A DNA stretch of 64,000 bases, taken from Polyangium mundeleinium (GTDB taxonomy: Bacteria > Myxococcota_A > Polyangia > Polyangiales > Polyangiaceae). Shown here one piece after another: positions 19,501 through 30,707 of the stretch. Under the pieces are notes generated by a model that saw only the letters and a list, made by a program, of their open reading frames with translations, was not told where the DNA came from and made no database searches. How positions within the stretch are numbered: position 1 is the stretch's first letter; each line of letters starts with the position of its first letter. A program made the translations under genes and the position numbers. The DNA is taken from NCBI RefSeq assembly GCF_028369105.1, contig NZ_JAQNDO010000001.1:2721711-2785710 (forward strand), written 5' to 3'.

Positions 19501-19956
19501 ATGGCCAACTACATTCACGTGGTCCTGACCGAGGACCTCCCCAACGTCGGCAAGAGCGGCGAGCTCGTGCGTGTTCGCCCGGGCTACGCTCGTAACTTCC
19601 TCGTCCCCCGCGGCCTCGCTGTCGGCGCGACGGCGGAGAACGTCGCTCGCATCGAGCACGAGAAGAAGGTCGCCGAGACGCGCGCGGTGAAGAGCAAGAA
19701 GGCAGCCGAGGAGCTCGCGCAGAAGCTCGCGAACGTGAAGCTCACGATCACGAAGCCTGTCGGCGAGGGTGATCGGCTTTACGGCTCGGTGACCTCGCGC
19801 GACATCGAAGAGGCGCTCGCGGCGCAGGGATTCACCGTGGATCGTCGTCGCATCGAGCTCGACACGATCAAGGCGCTCGGCACCTACCAGGTTCCGGTTC
19901 GCCTCGCGACGTCCGTTACCGCGACGATCGACGTCACGGTCGCGGCGAAGTCCTGA
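19501..19956 (+). CDS. rplI: 50S ribosomal protein L9
   Basis: 151 residues, normal length. The N-terminal rRNA-binding domain has VLTEDLPNVGKSGELVRVRPGYARNF and the conserved LVPRGLA. A long connecting helix rich in Lys, Glu and Ala follows (about 45-75), then the C-terminal domain with LYGSVTSRDIEEAL and IKALGTYQVPVRL. ACGAGGAGGACGTC before the ATG is a strong ribosome-binding site. Last gene of the rpsF operon; a hairpin follows. Confidence 0.96.
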   Translation: MANYIHVVLTEDLPNVGKSGELVRVRPGYARNFLVPRGLAVGATAENVARIEHEKKVAETRAVKSKKAAEELAQKLANVKLTITKPVGEGDRLYGSVTSRDIEEALAAQGFTVDRRRIELDTIKALGTYQVPVRLATSVTATIDVTVAAKS

Positions 19957-19976
19957 TCCCACGAGGAGCAGGCGTT

Positions 19977-20015
19977 GGCCCGGATCGAACGGCGAAGAGC
20001 CGATCGGTCCGGGCC
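19977..20015. terminator. hairpin between convergent rplI and pfkB-type genes
   Basis: An 8-bp arm GGCCCGGA pairs with TCCGGGCC across a 23-base loop that can fold further (GGC/GCC). It is followed by TTCGTTCATTT on the plus strand. It sits 20 bases after the rplI stop and 5 bases after the stop of the opposite gene, so it may serve both. Confidence 0.55.
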
Positions 20016-20020
20016 TTCGT

Positions 20021-21025
20021 TCATTTGACGTCGAACGATCGCACTTCGAGCGTTCTCCGCGCGACCTCGTTGCCGCGCAGGATCGCGCGTTCGATCGTCG
20101 CGTGATCCCCCAGCGCCGAGCGCCCCTCGCGCGCGAGCACCGAGAGCAGCCCCGCGACGAACGCGTCTCCCGCGCCGATCGTGCTCTCCACCGCGAGCGC
20201 CGGGCCGCCTGCGTGTACCTCGCCGAAGGGTCCGAGCGCGCGTGTCTTCGCCGCGCCGAACGTCGCGACCACGATCGCCTCGGGATGGAGCACGGGCGCG
20301 AGATCCCGCGGATCCGACGCGCCGAGCAGGCGCAGATCGTCCTCGCTCACCTTGAGCACGTCGACCTTACCGAGGAGCCTCCGCGGATCCGCGCGCCCGA
20401 GCGCGCCATCGGCCCACAGCCGAGGCCGTAGGTTTGCGTCCAGCGTGACGAGCGCTCCCTCGCGCTGCGCGTGACGCGCTGCTCGCTCGAGCGCGAGCAG
20501 GCATGCGCGTGAGGGCAGGAGCCCGGAGACGTGGACGACGCTTGCGCCGAAGGAGCGCGGCAAGGCGTCACGCAGGGCGAGCGCTTCTTCCTGCACGGCG
20601 CGATACGCCACGGCGCGCGTCGGCGCGTGGGTCAGGAACACGAGCCCTGTGCGGGTCGACTTGGTGGCACGCATGCGTGACACATCGACCCCGCGTCGCG
20701 ACAGGTGTGCCACGAGCGCGTGCCCGACCGGATCGTCTCCCACGGGCGCCACAATCCCTGCGCGCAGGCCGAGCTGTGCCAGCGTGAGCGCCACGTTCAC
20801 TGCGCCGCCGCCCGGCGTGAGAGAGAGCTGCGTCGCATCGTCGAGCGACGTGCCTTGGGGCGTGGAGAGGTCCCATAGTGCCTCACCCACACACACCACG
20901 TCGGCGGATGTCGCCGTTTCCTCGTGATCGTCTTGCCGATCCGGGTACCGCGCGCGGGTGTTTCCTGGTAGATCGCTCGACGATCCCGACGCCTCGGAGG
21001 GCCCGCCCTTCGGGGCGTCTCCCAT
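20021..21025 (-). CDS. PfkB-family carbohydrate kinase (fructokinase-like)
   Basis: 334 residues from the ATG giving MGDAPKGG, chosen because GAGG lies 6 bases upstream and because longer frames collide with the dnaB start. The PfkB/ribokinase fold begins near residue 40 with VVCVGEALWDL. GGGAVNVALTLAQLG and GIVAPVGDDPVG follow, and the catalytic signature is STIGAGDAFVAGLLSVL with the general-base Asp. Family members phosphorylate sugars such as fructose with ATP in the cytosol; the sugar is not certain. It lies within the ribosomal block but on the opposite strand, divergent from dnaB. Confidence 0.85.
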   Translation of the reverse strand: MGDAPKGGPSEASGSSSDLPGNTRARYPDRQDDHEETATSADVVCVGEALWDLSTPQGTSLDDATQLSLTPGGGAVNVALTLAQLGLRAGIVAPVGDDPVGHALVAHLSRRGVDVSRMRATKSTRTGLVFLTHAPTRAVAYRAVQEEALALRDALPRSFGASVVHVSGLLPSRACLLALERAARHAQREGALVTLDANLRPRLWADGALGRADPRRLLGKVDVLKVSEDDLRLLGASDPRDLAPVLHPEAIVVATFGAAKTRALGPFGEVHAGGPALAVESTIGAGDAFVAGLLSVLAREGRSALGDHATIERAILRGNEVARRTLEVRSFDVK

Positions 21026-21086
21026 TTGGGGCCTCACCATGTGGATATCTTCGGGATTGCTTGGGGCCATCTGGTGAAGAAGTGCC

Positions 21087-22590
21087 ATGCAGATCGCGCA
21101 GCAGCGTCGTGGACGTTCGAACCAACCGATGGAACCGGCCCCTGTCGCGGGCCGCGTCCCTCCGCATGACCTCGACGCCGAGGCCGCGGTGCTCTCGGCG
21201 GTGCTCCTCGAGCGTGATGCGCTCGATCGAGTCCTCGAGATCCTGAAGCCGGAACATTTCTACAGCGACGCGAACAAGCGCATCTTCGAGGCAGCGACGG
21301 CGCTCGCGCTCTCCGGCACGCCGATCGACATCGTCTCCATAGCCTCCTGGCTTCGGGATCGCGAGTGGCTCGCTCAGATCGGCGGCGCCAGTTACCTCGC
21401 ACAGCTCGCCGATGCGACGCCCGCCGTCGCGCACGTCGCTACGCACGCCAAGGTCGTGTACGAGAAATGGCGGCTGCGGCAGCTCATCGCGACCTGCCAG
21501 CGCGTCGCGGCCGAGGGGTACGGCGACGTCGGCACGGTGCAGGAGTTCATCGACGGCGCCGAGCAATCGATCTACGCGCTCGCGCGCACCGCGCAGTCGA
21601 CGAGCGTGCAGCCGATCGCGCAGGTCCTGAAGGCCGCGTTCGAGCAGATCACGGCCGCGGCCGAGCGCGGTGATCGCATCACGGGCATCTCCACGGGGTA
21701 CGAGCGACTCGATTCGAAGACCGCCGGCCTCCACGACGGCGATCTCATGATCGTCGCGGCGCGCCCCGGCATGGGCAAGACGTCGTTCGTCCTCAACATC
21801 GCCGTGAACGTCGCCTCGCCGCGCACGGTGGCCGCTGGTCCCGGCGAAGAGGACCATGGGTACGAGCGGCAAGAGCCCGGCTACGGCGTCTGCGTGTTCT
21901 CGCTCGAAATGCCCCGCGAGCAGCTCGCGAGTCGTATGGTCTGCACCGAGGGCCGCGTCGATCTCGGCAAGCTGCGCCAGGGCTTCTTGCAGCCGGACGA
22001 CTGGCGCAGGCTCACCGAGAGCGCCTCGTACCTGTCGACGCTCCCGATCTGGGTCGACGACACGTCCGCGCTCACGCTCCTCGAGGTCCGCGCGAAGGTC
22101 CGCCGCATCCAGGCCGAGTACAACCGTACGGCCGGGCCGGGGCAGCCCGAGCGGCGCGTGGGGCTCGTCATCATCGACTACCTCCAGCTCATGAAGGGCC
22201 GCGACGGCGTGAGCAGCCGCGAGCAGGAGATCAGCGAGATCTCCCGAGGCCTGAAGCAGCTCGCCAAGGAGCTCCGTGTCCCCGTGATCGCGCTCTCGCA
22301 GCTCAACCGCTCCGTCGAGACCCGCACGAACAAGGACAACGGCAAGCGTCCTCAGCTCAGCGATCTGCGCGAGTCCGGCGCCATCGAGCGACGCGGACAC
22401 GATCATGTTCATCTACCGCGACGAGTACTACAACGCGGAGACCACGAACGCGAAGGGCATCGCCGAGATCATCATCGCGAAGCAGCGAAACGGCCCCACG
22501 GGCAAGGTGCTCGTGCGCTTCGCGTCGTCGTACACGCGCTTCGACAACCTCGCGCCCGGCGACTACCCCGAGATGGTCGACGACGAGTGA
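21087..22590 (+). pseudogene. dnaB: replicative DNA helicase with an apparent frameshift
   Basis: The main frame holds the N-terminal domain, Walker A ARPGMGKTSFVLN, FSLEMPREQLASRM, Walker B LVIIDYLQLM and LSQLNRSVETR. It ends its homology at SDLRESGAIE (22388). The expected continuation (D-A-D-x-I-MFIYRDEYY) is in another frame and runs to the stop at 22590. The bases GAGC-GACGCGGACACG fit loss of two bases (the expected CAG-GAC read as C-GAC). With that repaired the protein would be 501 residues. A myxobacterial-style insert of about 20 residues lies between Walker A and the next strand (PGEEDHGYERQEPGYG). DnaB is essential, so an error in the sequence is the first explanation. Confidence 0.88.
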
Positions 22591-22630
22591 CGTCCCAAGA
22601 TCCGGCGCGTTCGCGCGTCGGAGGCTCATC

Positions 22631-23890
22631 ATGCCGCCCGGCAACAACAGCAAACGCCTCGCCCTCGGAACCCTCCTCCTGCTCGGCCTCGCGACCGGCC
22701 TCACCGCCTGCGTCGAGCCGATCCAGAGCGGAGGCGTCGTCATGTACGGCGGCGAAGGCGCGCGTGTCGCCGCGATGTGCCGCTTCCGCCGCGGTGCCGA
22801 GGGCAAGGCCGGGTTCTGTGCGCCCGAGCCGGAAGCGCCCGCCGCGGTCACCCTCGCGCGCATCGAAGGGGACAAAAAGCCCTTCGCCGGCGCGCTCGTC
22901 GAGGCCAAGGCGGGCGACGTCCTCGTCGACAACGGCGCGATCGCGGCGGTGATCAGCGCCTCGGACGGCGCGCTCGTGGACGCTGCCGATTCCGAGATCC
23001 GCGAGGACGCGCTCGGGCGCGTGGGGACGTGCCTCGGCGCGCCGCTCGGCTGCCTGACCGGCGTGACGATGAGCTTCTCGCAAGGGCGTGACGGATCGGC
23101 GCAGGTGCTTGCGCGTGGCCACGCCGAGGGGGATCCGCGCGTGACGATCGCCACGCGGTACATGCTCGTCCCGGGCGCGCGCGTGATCCTCGTCTCGACC
23201 CTGATCACCTCGAAGGCCGACGAGCCGCTCGTGATCCCGAGCCTCGGAGACGCCGTCCACTGGGGCTCGGCCGAGCCGCTGCCCGCGATCGGCAACGAGC
23301 CGGCGCCCGCCGCCGCCGCACCGACCGAAGCCCCGTTCGCTGCTGCACTCGGGTCTTCCGTGGCGTACGCGATCGCGCCCGCCGCCGATCGACCCACGCT
23401 CGAGATCGAAAGCGCTGCCGGGGCGACGAGCCTCCGCTTCGGCCGGAACGTCACGCTGCCGCCCGGCGGCTCGGCGCGCTACGAGCGGCTCTTCGTGGTG
23501 GCCCCGCGCGGCGACACGCTCGGCGTGGTCACTGAGCTCGCCCTCGTCCGCGAGGCGCGTGTGCCGGGCGCGATCGAGCTGCGTTTCGTGGACGAGGCCG
23601 GCAAGCCGCTCCCTCCGCCCGCGGATGCGCGCGTCGAGCTCCTGTCCCCGCGGGATACGCTCGTCCCCTTCCTTCGGATCGGATCTTCCGTTGCGGAAGC
23701 CGGCGTCGCCGCAGAGGCGCCTCCGGGCGCGTACGAGCTCGACCTTCGCGGAAAAGGGCTGCGCGCGCTCGCCCGGATCCCGATCGAGGTGAAGTCGGGC
23801 GAGGTGACGCAGGCGACGATCACCGTAGGCGCAGAAGCTGCGCCTGTGCCCGCGACGGGCGTGCCCGAGGGCGGTACGCCCGCGCCCTGA
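22631..23890 (+). CDS. predicted lipoprotein of unknown function
   Basis: 419 residues with a clear lipoprotein signal: Lys/Arg start, hydrophobic core LALGTLLLLGLATG, lipobox-like LTAC with Cys near residue 27. The mature protein is beta-rich with phrases such as GDVLVDNGAIAAVIS, TIATRYMLVPGARVILVSTLI and a late carboxypeptidase-regulatory-like segment (PGAYELDLRGKGLRALARIPIEV). No catalytic motif. Pro/Ala-rich linkers occur around residues 220-235 and at the end. Probably surface or periplasmic; not recognised as a named family. Confidence 0.7.
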   Translation: MPPGNNSKRLALGTLLLLGLATGLTACVEPIQSGGVVMYGGEGARVAAMCRFRRGAEGKAGFCAPEPEAPAAVTLARIEGDKKPFAGALVEAKAGDVLVDNGAIAAVISASDGALVDAADSEIREDALGRVGTCLGAPLGCLTGVTMSFSQGRDGSAQVLARGHAEGDPRVTIATRYMLVPGARVILVSTLITSKADEPLVIPSLGDAVHWGSAEPLPAIGNEPAPAAAAPTEAPFAAALGSSVAYAIAPAADRPTLEIESAAGATSLRFGRNVTLPPGGSARYERLFVVAPRGDTLGVVTELALVREARVPGAIELRFVDEAGKPLPPPADARVELLSPRDTLVPFLRIGSSVAEAGVAAEAPPGAYELDLRGKGLRALARIPIEVKSGEVTQATITVGAEAAPVPATGVPEGGTPAP

Positions 23891-23990
23891 TCGCCGCGGC
23901 TCCCGGGCCCCACCAAAGGAACTGCTGCCCGCGCGCGCCTCCGCCGTGGGTTCGTCCGCACGGACGTGCTACGAAAAAAAAGCGCGTTCC

Positions 23991-24746
23991 ATGGTGGATC
24001 GGCTCGGCAGAGAACGGCTCCTCGAACTCACGCTCGCGGGCACGCCCGACAGGGCCCTCGCGTCGCTCGTCGCCGCTTCGCCCGAGGACGCGGCCGACCT
24101 CGCCGCGCTGCGTGAAGACCTCGCGCGCCTCGGGCACGCCGCGCCGCCCGTCGAGCTGCCGAAGCGCCTGCGCGAGCGCCTCCTCGCGACGCGCCCGCGG
24201 CCACGTGGACCCAGGCGGCCCGTGCTCGTGGTCCTCGACATGATCAACGACTACCTCACGCCTGGCCGCCCGCTCGAGGTCCCGCGCGCGCGCGACGTGG
24301 TCCCGGCGGTGAAGGAGCGCATCACGTGGGCGCACGAGAAACACGTCCCCGTGATCTACGTGTGCGACGCGCACGAGCCTGACGATGAGGACTTCCGCGA
24401 CTGGCCGCGCCACGCCGTCACCGGCACCGAGGGCGCCGACGTGTGGCCCGCGATTGCGCCTTCGCCCGGCGATCACCTCGTGCACAAGCGGACGTACAGC
24501 GCCTTCACGGGCAGCTCTTTCGGGCCGCTGCTCGACGAGCTCCACGCCGATCAGATCATCCTCACGGGCTGCGCCACCGAGATCGGCATGTTCGCCACCG
24601 CGAAGGACGCGCTCGAGCGAGGGTTCGTCGTGACGATCCCGCCCGACTGCCAGGCGGGCATGAGCCCCGTGGCCGAGCACGTCGCGCTCGTGACCCTCGC
24701 CGCCCTCGTGCCCTTCGAGCCGCGTTACCTCCGCGCTGCGCCTTGA
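23991..24746 (+). CDS. cysteine hydrolase (isochorismatase-like family)
   Basis: 251 residues. The hydrolase domain starts near residue 75 with VLVVLDMINDYL (catalytic Asp), then HKRTYSAFTGSSF (catalytic Lys) and LTGCATEIGMFATAKDA (nucleophile Cys), the complete D-K-C triad of the family. The first about 70 residues are an extra helical region (LLELTLAGTPDRALASLV) not part of the fold. Family members hydrolyse small amides such as nicotinamide or ureido compounds; the substrate is not determinable here. Start at ATG 23991; an upstream alternative adds only a Cys/Lys-rich stretch. Confidence 0.82.
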   Translation: MVDRLGRERLLELTLAGTPDRALASLVAASPEDAADLAALREDLARLGHAAPPVELPKRLRERLLATRPRPRGPRRPVLVVLDMINDYLTPGRPLEVPRARDVVPAVKERITWAHEKHVPVIYVCDAHEPDDEDFRDWPRHAVTGTEGADVWPAIAPSPGDHLVHKRTYSAFTGSSFGPLLDELHADQIILTGCATEIGMFATAKDALERGFVVTIPPDCQAGMSPVAEHVALVTLAALVPFEPRYLRAAP

Positions 24747-24786
24747 AGAACCTGCGCGCCGCGTGCGAAGCGGCTCGCCTTGCTCC

Positions 24787-25791
24787 ATGATCGCCGCGCC
24801 TGTGATCCGCACCGAGCTCCTGCCCTTCGACCCGCCTGCCGTCGCGCGCGCGGCCGCGCTCCTCCGCGGCAAGCGCCTCGTCGCCTTTCCGACCGAGACC
24901 GTCTACGGGCTTGGCGCGCGCGCCGACGAACCGATCGCCGTGCGTCGCATCTTCGAAGCAAAGGGTCGTCCCGCGACGAACCCGCTCATCGTGCACGTCG
25001 CCAGCGTCGCCGAGGCGCGCGCGCTCGCGCTCGACTTCCCGCCTGCTGCCGAGCGCCTCGCCGAGCTCTTCTGGCCTGGCCCGCTCACGCTCGTCGTCAC
25101 GCGTCGTCCCGGCGCCGTCTCCGACGAGGTCGCGGCTGGCGGACCGACCGTCGCGATTCGCGTGCCTGCCGCGCCTGTCGCGCGCGCGCTCCTCGAAGCG
25201 TGCCGTTTGCCCATCGCGGCGCCGAGCGCCAACCGCACGACCTCGCTCTCGCCCACGACGGCCGAGCACGTCCTGAAATCCCTCGGCGGGCGCATCCCGC
25301 TCGTGCTCGACGGTGGCCCTTGCCGGCACGGCATCGAGTCCACGATCGTCGACGTCTCTCGCAGTCCTGCTGTTCTTTTACGCCCGGGCGCCGTCTCCCT
25401 CGACGAACTGCGCCGCCACGTCGACGTCGTCGATCCCGGCGTGATCACCGTCCCTCTCGACGAACGCGCGCCTTCGCCGGGCACCTCCGCGCGCCACTAC
25501 GCGCCACGCGCCACGCTCGTCGTCGTACCTGCCGACGAGGCGCGCGTCGAGCTCGCGAGACGCCGCGCTGCGGGCCTCGTCACCGGCGCTGCCTTGCGTG
25601 CGCCCGGCGCCGCCGTGGATCCTCCCGTCGAGATCTTGCCTGCGGACCCCGAGGGGTACGCGGCTGCGCTTTATGCGGCGCTCCATCGCCTCGACGACGC
25701 GGGCTGCGACAGCGTCGTGGTCGAAGCACCTCCGGCGGGCTCTGCGTGGGCTGCCGTCCACGATCGCCTGCGTCGCGCCTCTTCTGCTTGA
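24787..25791 (+). CDS. L-threonylcarbamoyladenylate synthase, Sua5 type
   Basis: 334 residues from the ATG giving MIAAPVIRTE. The YrdC/TsaC core shows FPTETVYGLGARA, KGRPATNPLIVHV (substrate K-x-R), LFWPGPLTLVV, APSANRTTSLSPT and STIVDVS. The C-terminal third after PGTSARHYAPRA is the Sua5 domain, so this is the long Sua5 rather than short TsaC form. The enzyme joins Thr, bicarbonate and ATP into the intermediate for t6A37 modification of ANN-decoding tRNAs. It follows the cysteine hydrolase by 40 bp. Confidence 0.92.
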   Translation: MIAAPVIRTELLPFDPPAVARAAALLRGKRLVAFPTETVYGLGARADEPIAVRRIFEAKGRPATNPLIVHVASVAEARALALDFPPAAERLAELFWPGPLTLVVTRRPGAVSDEVAAGGPTVAIRVPAAPVARALLEACRLPIAAPSANRTTSLSPTTAEHVLKSLGGRIPLVLDGGPCRHGIESTIVDVSRSPAVLLRPGAVSLDELRRHVDVVDPGVITVPLDERAPSPGTSARHYAPRATLVVVPADEARVELARRRAAGLVTGAALRAPGAAVDPPVEILPADPEGYAAALYAALHRLDDAGCDSVVVEAPPAGSAWAAVHDRLRRASSA

Positions 25792-25852
25792 GCGCGGGAA
25801 TTGCTGACGCCCCCTCGCGGGTTGTGGCAAAACGGGAGAGCCAGCTCTTGGG

Positions 25853-27163
25853 ATGACGAAGCTCGTGGTTCGTTCGGATCAAAAGAAGAAGCGCCCCGCG
25901 CGTACGACGCGTGGTTCGCTCCGGTCCACGCTCCCGGCGATTGGCATCGCGGCGCTCGTGGTCGCGGCCGCGACGTCGACCCACGCGGGGCCGCTCCTCG
26001 ATCAGCCGCCTAAGCTCTACACCTTCAAGCTCGACGACCCGTCCGCGCCGCGCCTCGGCCTCTTGCGCGCGTACCTCAACGCCGAGGTCGAGAGCCCCGG
26101 CCCGCTGCGTCGCTACATCTGGGGACCCTTCGGCCAGTGGCGGAACGAGCCGTGGTTGCAGCTCGCGTGGCGCCACGCGCAAGCGGAAGGCGATGCCGCG
26201 GACGAACCTCACGCGTCGCACGACGACCTTCACGCGTTCGGATCGAGCCGCGTTCGTCTGCTCGACGACGCGTCCGCGAGCTTCGCGGCGCTTCAGGTGT
26301 TCCGCGTGGCCTCCGAGGGCTCGGGGATCCTGCGCATCGAGCCCGACGTCCTGCCGTCCTGGTCGTGGAACGGCCTCGACCCCGCGCGCGCACCTGCGCT
26401 GCTCGCCTCGACCGGCCCGAGCTTCGCTTCGAACGGCTTCGACTCGCTCTGGGCGGCGCCGCCAAAGCCCGTGCGTGACTGGCGTTGCCGTCGTCGCCCC
26501 GTGACGTTCGTTCGCGGCTCCGGCGAGCGTGACGTCTTCCCGCTCGTGCGTTGTGATGGCTCCGTCGCGCCCGAGGCGCTCGATCGCCTCTCGATCATGA
26601 TGCGCCCGGCCGACGTCGCGCGCCCCGCCGATCTCCTCCCTGACGAGCCCGATCCCGAGGCCGTGCGCAAAGGCGAGTGGATCTCCGACGTGCGCCTCGT
26701 GCACCCGCGTTTGCTCTGGGCGCTGCAGCGCATCGCCGACTCGTTCCCGTGGCGGCCGATCTACATCTACAGCGGCTATCGCCCCGGCGCGAAGGTTGCG
26801 GGCACGAGCCACCAGAGCATGCACGCGGCTGCGCGCGCCGCGGACATCCAGGTCCACGGCATCCCGAACGCCACGATCTTCCAGCTCTGTCGCGCCCTCG
26901 ACGACGTCGGTTGCGGCTTCTATCCGAACAGCAAATTCGTCCATGTCGACGTGCGCAGGCCTGGCACGGGACACGCGCTCTGGATCGACGCGTCCGGCCC
27001 CTCCGAGCCCCCGCAGTACGTCGATTCGTGGCCGGGCGTGCTCGAGAAGGGCGGCATGGCCTGGGCGCCCGCGCATGCCACGCCTGGTGTCGTGGAGTGG
27101 TCTTCCCGCCTGCCGTCCGGGGCAAGCATGCCTGCGCCGCCGCGGTACGGCGGGCCGCCGTAG
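25853..27163 (+). CDS. exported M15/DUF882-like peptidoglycan peptidase
   Basis: 436 residues. A Lys/Arg-rich N-terminus and hydrophobic segment to STHAGP (near residue 45) give a long signal peptide or anchor. A region of about 200 residues of unknown fold follows. The C-terminal domain has IYIYSGYRPGAKV, then GTSHQSMHAAARAADIQV and SKFVHVDVR, matching the H...D and HxD zinc ligands of M15-type DD-peptidases and DUF882 proteins. Predicted to cut or bind peptidoglycan cross-links in the periplasm. The unusual long N-terminal region may position it; that is inference. Confidence 0.75.
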   Translation: MTKLVVRSDQKKKRPARTTRGSLRSTLPAIGIAALVVAAATSTHAGPLLDQPPKLYTFKLDDPSAPRLGLLRAYLNAEVESPGPLRRYIWGPFGQWRNEPWLQLAWRHAQAEGDAADEPHASHDDLHAFGSSRVRLLDDASASFAALQVFRVASEGSGILRIEPDVLPSWSWNGLDPARAPALLASTGPSFASNGFDSLWAAPPKPVRDWRCRRRPVTFVRGSGERDVFPLVRCDGSVAPEALDRLSIMMRPADVARPADLLPDEPDPEAVRKGEWISDVRLVHPRLLWALQRIADSFPWRPIYIYSGYRPGAKVAGTSHQSMHAAARAADIQVHGIPNATIFQLCRALDDVGCGFYPNSKFVHVDVRRPGTGHALWIDASGPSEPPQYVDSWPGVLEKGGMAWAPAHATPGVVEWSSRLPSGASMPAPPRYGGPP

Positions 27164-27221
27164 CGCGCCTCGCGCGCCCACGCGCGAGCCACCACGCGAA
27201 GAATTCGTTACGATCCTCTTC

Positions 27222-28406
27222 GTGCGCGCTTTGCTTCGTTGGCTCTTGCTCGGCGGCGTGCCTCTCGGCGTCGCCCTCGCGCCGCTCGCGTGTGACGACA
27301 GCGGCTACCCTCAGATCATCGTTCGTCCGGGGGATCCCGGCGACGGCGGTCCCTCCTTCGACGCCACCTGGCCCGACGCCTTCCCCGACGGCGACGCCGG
27401 TGATCCCGATGCGCCGGACGCCCCTTCCACACCCGTCTGGATCGGCCTCACGCCGAACCCCGTGGGGGATGGAGCGCCGAAGCCCGGCGACGTCATCGCT
27501 GCGCGCCTCGGGGCGCTCGCGCTCGGCGCGCGGGCCACGATGCTCCGGCGCACGCCGACGGAACTCGCCACGGACGAAGCCTCGCAGGCGCTTGCCGAGG
27601 AGGCTGCCTTCTTCAACAGCCGCGGCGTCGTCCTCGGCTTCTCCCTCGTCATCCTCGATCGCGCTGTCGCGTTTCTCCCGCCCGAGCTCGCGGAGAAACC
27701 GTGGAACGCGCCCGAGGTCCTCGCCTTCACGCATGCCTCGATCGACGCGGCGTTCGCGGCGCTCGGCGGTGCGGCGCGGTTCGTCGTGCTCGGCCGTGAC
27801 GTCGACGTCCGCCTCGCCGCACACCCCAACGAACGCGCGGCCTTCGAGCTCTTCGCGAGCGACGTCCTCGACTACGTCCGCGCGCATCCGCTCGCCGCGC
27901 CGGGTGTACGCGCGGGCGTGGGCTTCTCGTTCGAGGGCGTGGCTGCTCCGGATCCCTCGTTCTTACCGCTCCTCGATACGAGCGACGTCGCGGTCGCTTC
28001 GTACCTGCCCGGTCTCGGCGCCGTCGAGGCGGGACGTGCGAGCGACATCTCCGTGCATGCCGACACGATCCTCGCGCATGCGGCGGACAAGGAGATCGTG
28101 CTCGAATCCGTCGGGTCTCCGAGCTCGTCCGTCGTCGGGGGATCGGACGACAAGCAGGCGCTTTTCCTCGAGACGTTCTTCGGCGCGCTCGCGCCGCGAC
28201 GGGAGCGCTTCGTCTTCGTCAACGTCGAGGCGCTGCACGATCTCGGTCCTGTCCGGTGCGGAGAGCGCGTGTCCGTCTTGGGCGAGCCTGTGGATGGAGC
28301 GTACGCAGCCTATGCATGCTCGCTCGGCCTCTTCACGGAGCAGGGTCAGGAAAAGCCTTCCTGGAAGGCATTCTTGAACGGCGCGGCCGCGTTCGCGTCA
28401 CCGTGA
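27222..28406 (+). CDS. exported protein, possible TIM-barrel glycosidase
   Basis: 394 residues from a GTG that gives a short basic start, then [19 protein letters not shown], a signal with a probable lipid-attachment Cys near residue 24 (the -3 Pro is atypical). An Asp/Gly/Pro-rich linker follows (about 35-70). The remainder alternates strands and helices in (beta-alpha) style: [74 protein letters not shown]. This suggests a glycoside-hydrolase-like barrel with possible acids at VLESVG and NVEAL. That is inference; no family was identified. prkA starts 21 bp downstream. Confidence 0.6.
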   Translation: MRALLRWLLLGGVPLGVALAPLACDDSGYPQIIVRPGDPGDGGPSFDATWPDAFPDGDAGDPDAPDAPSTPVWIGLTPNPVGDGAPKPGDVIAARLGALALGARATMLRRTPTELATDEASQALAEEAAFFNSRGVVLGFSLVILDRAVAFLPPELAEKPWNAPEVLAFTHASIDAAFAALGGAARFVVLGRDVDVRLAAHPNERAAFELFASDVLDYVRAHPLAAPGVRAGVGFSFEGVAAPDPSFLPLLDTSDVAVASYLPGLGAVEAGRASDISVHADTILAHAADKEIVLESVGSPSSSVVGGSDDKQALFLETFFGALAPRRERFVFVNVEALHDLGPVRCGERVSVLGEPVDGAYAAYACSLGLFTEQGQEKPSWKAFLNGAAAFASP

Positions 28407-28427
28407 TCCGTGATGTAAGGTATCCAC

Positions 28428-30482
<2,055 letters not shown>

Positions 30483-30507
30483 CCAGCCCTCTCGAGCGCG
30501 TCCCCAG

Positions 30508-30545
30508 GCTCCCCGCTCCCACCGAGCGGGGAGCTTTTTTTATTT
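30508..30545 (+). terminator. intrinsic terminator after prkA
   Basis: A perfect 10-bp stem GCTCCCCGCT / AGCGGGGAGC with a 7-base loop is immediately followed by a run of seven T, then ATTTT. It lies 26 bases after the prkA stop. Confidence 0.93.
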
Positions 30546-30672
30546 TGCCGCGGTGCGCCGTGCCCCCGGCCCCGCGCGCGAATACACGTGAACCGTCGCA
30601 AATTGCGTCGCTGCGCAGCCGCCTTCGCGCTACGCAAAACCCATTTCGCGCCTATTTTCGCGGATCTCCCCA

Positions 30673-30701
30673 TTGGGTCCTGGTCTTTCCCGGGGTATAG
30701 A
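30673..30701 (+). promoter_or_regulatory. promoter placed for a leaderless transcript
   Basis: TTGGGT, a 17-base spacer and TATAGA (30696-30701). The ATG of the next gene begins 7 bases after the -10, exactly where transcription would start, and no ribosome-binding sequence fits between them. Confidence 0.5.
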
Positions 30702-30707
30702 TCGGTC

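Noticed and set aside
22388-22405. Intein or insertion element as cause of the dnaB break
   Set aside because: The two parts of the protein are contiguous with no inserted DNA; a 2-base loss is enough.
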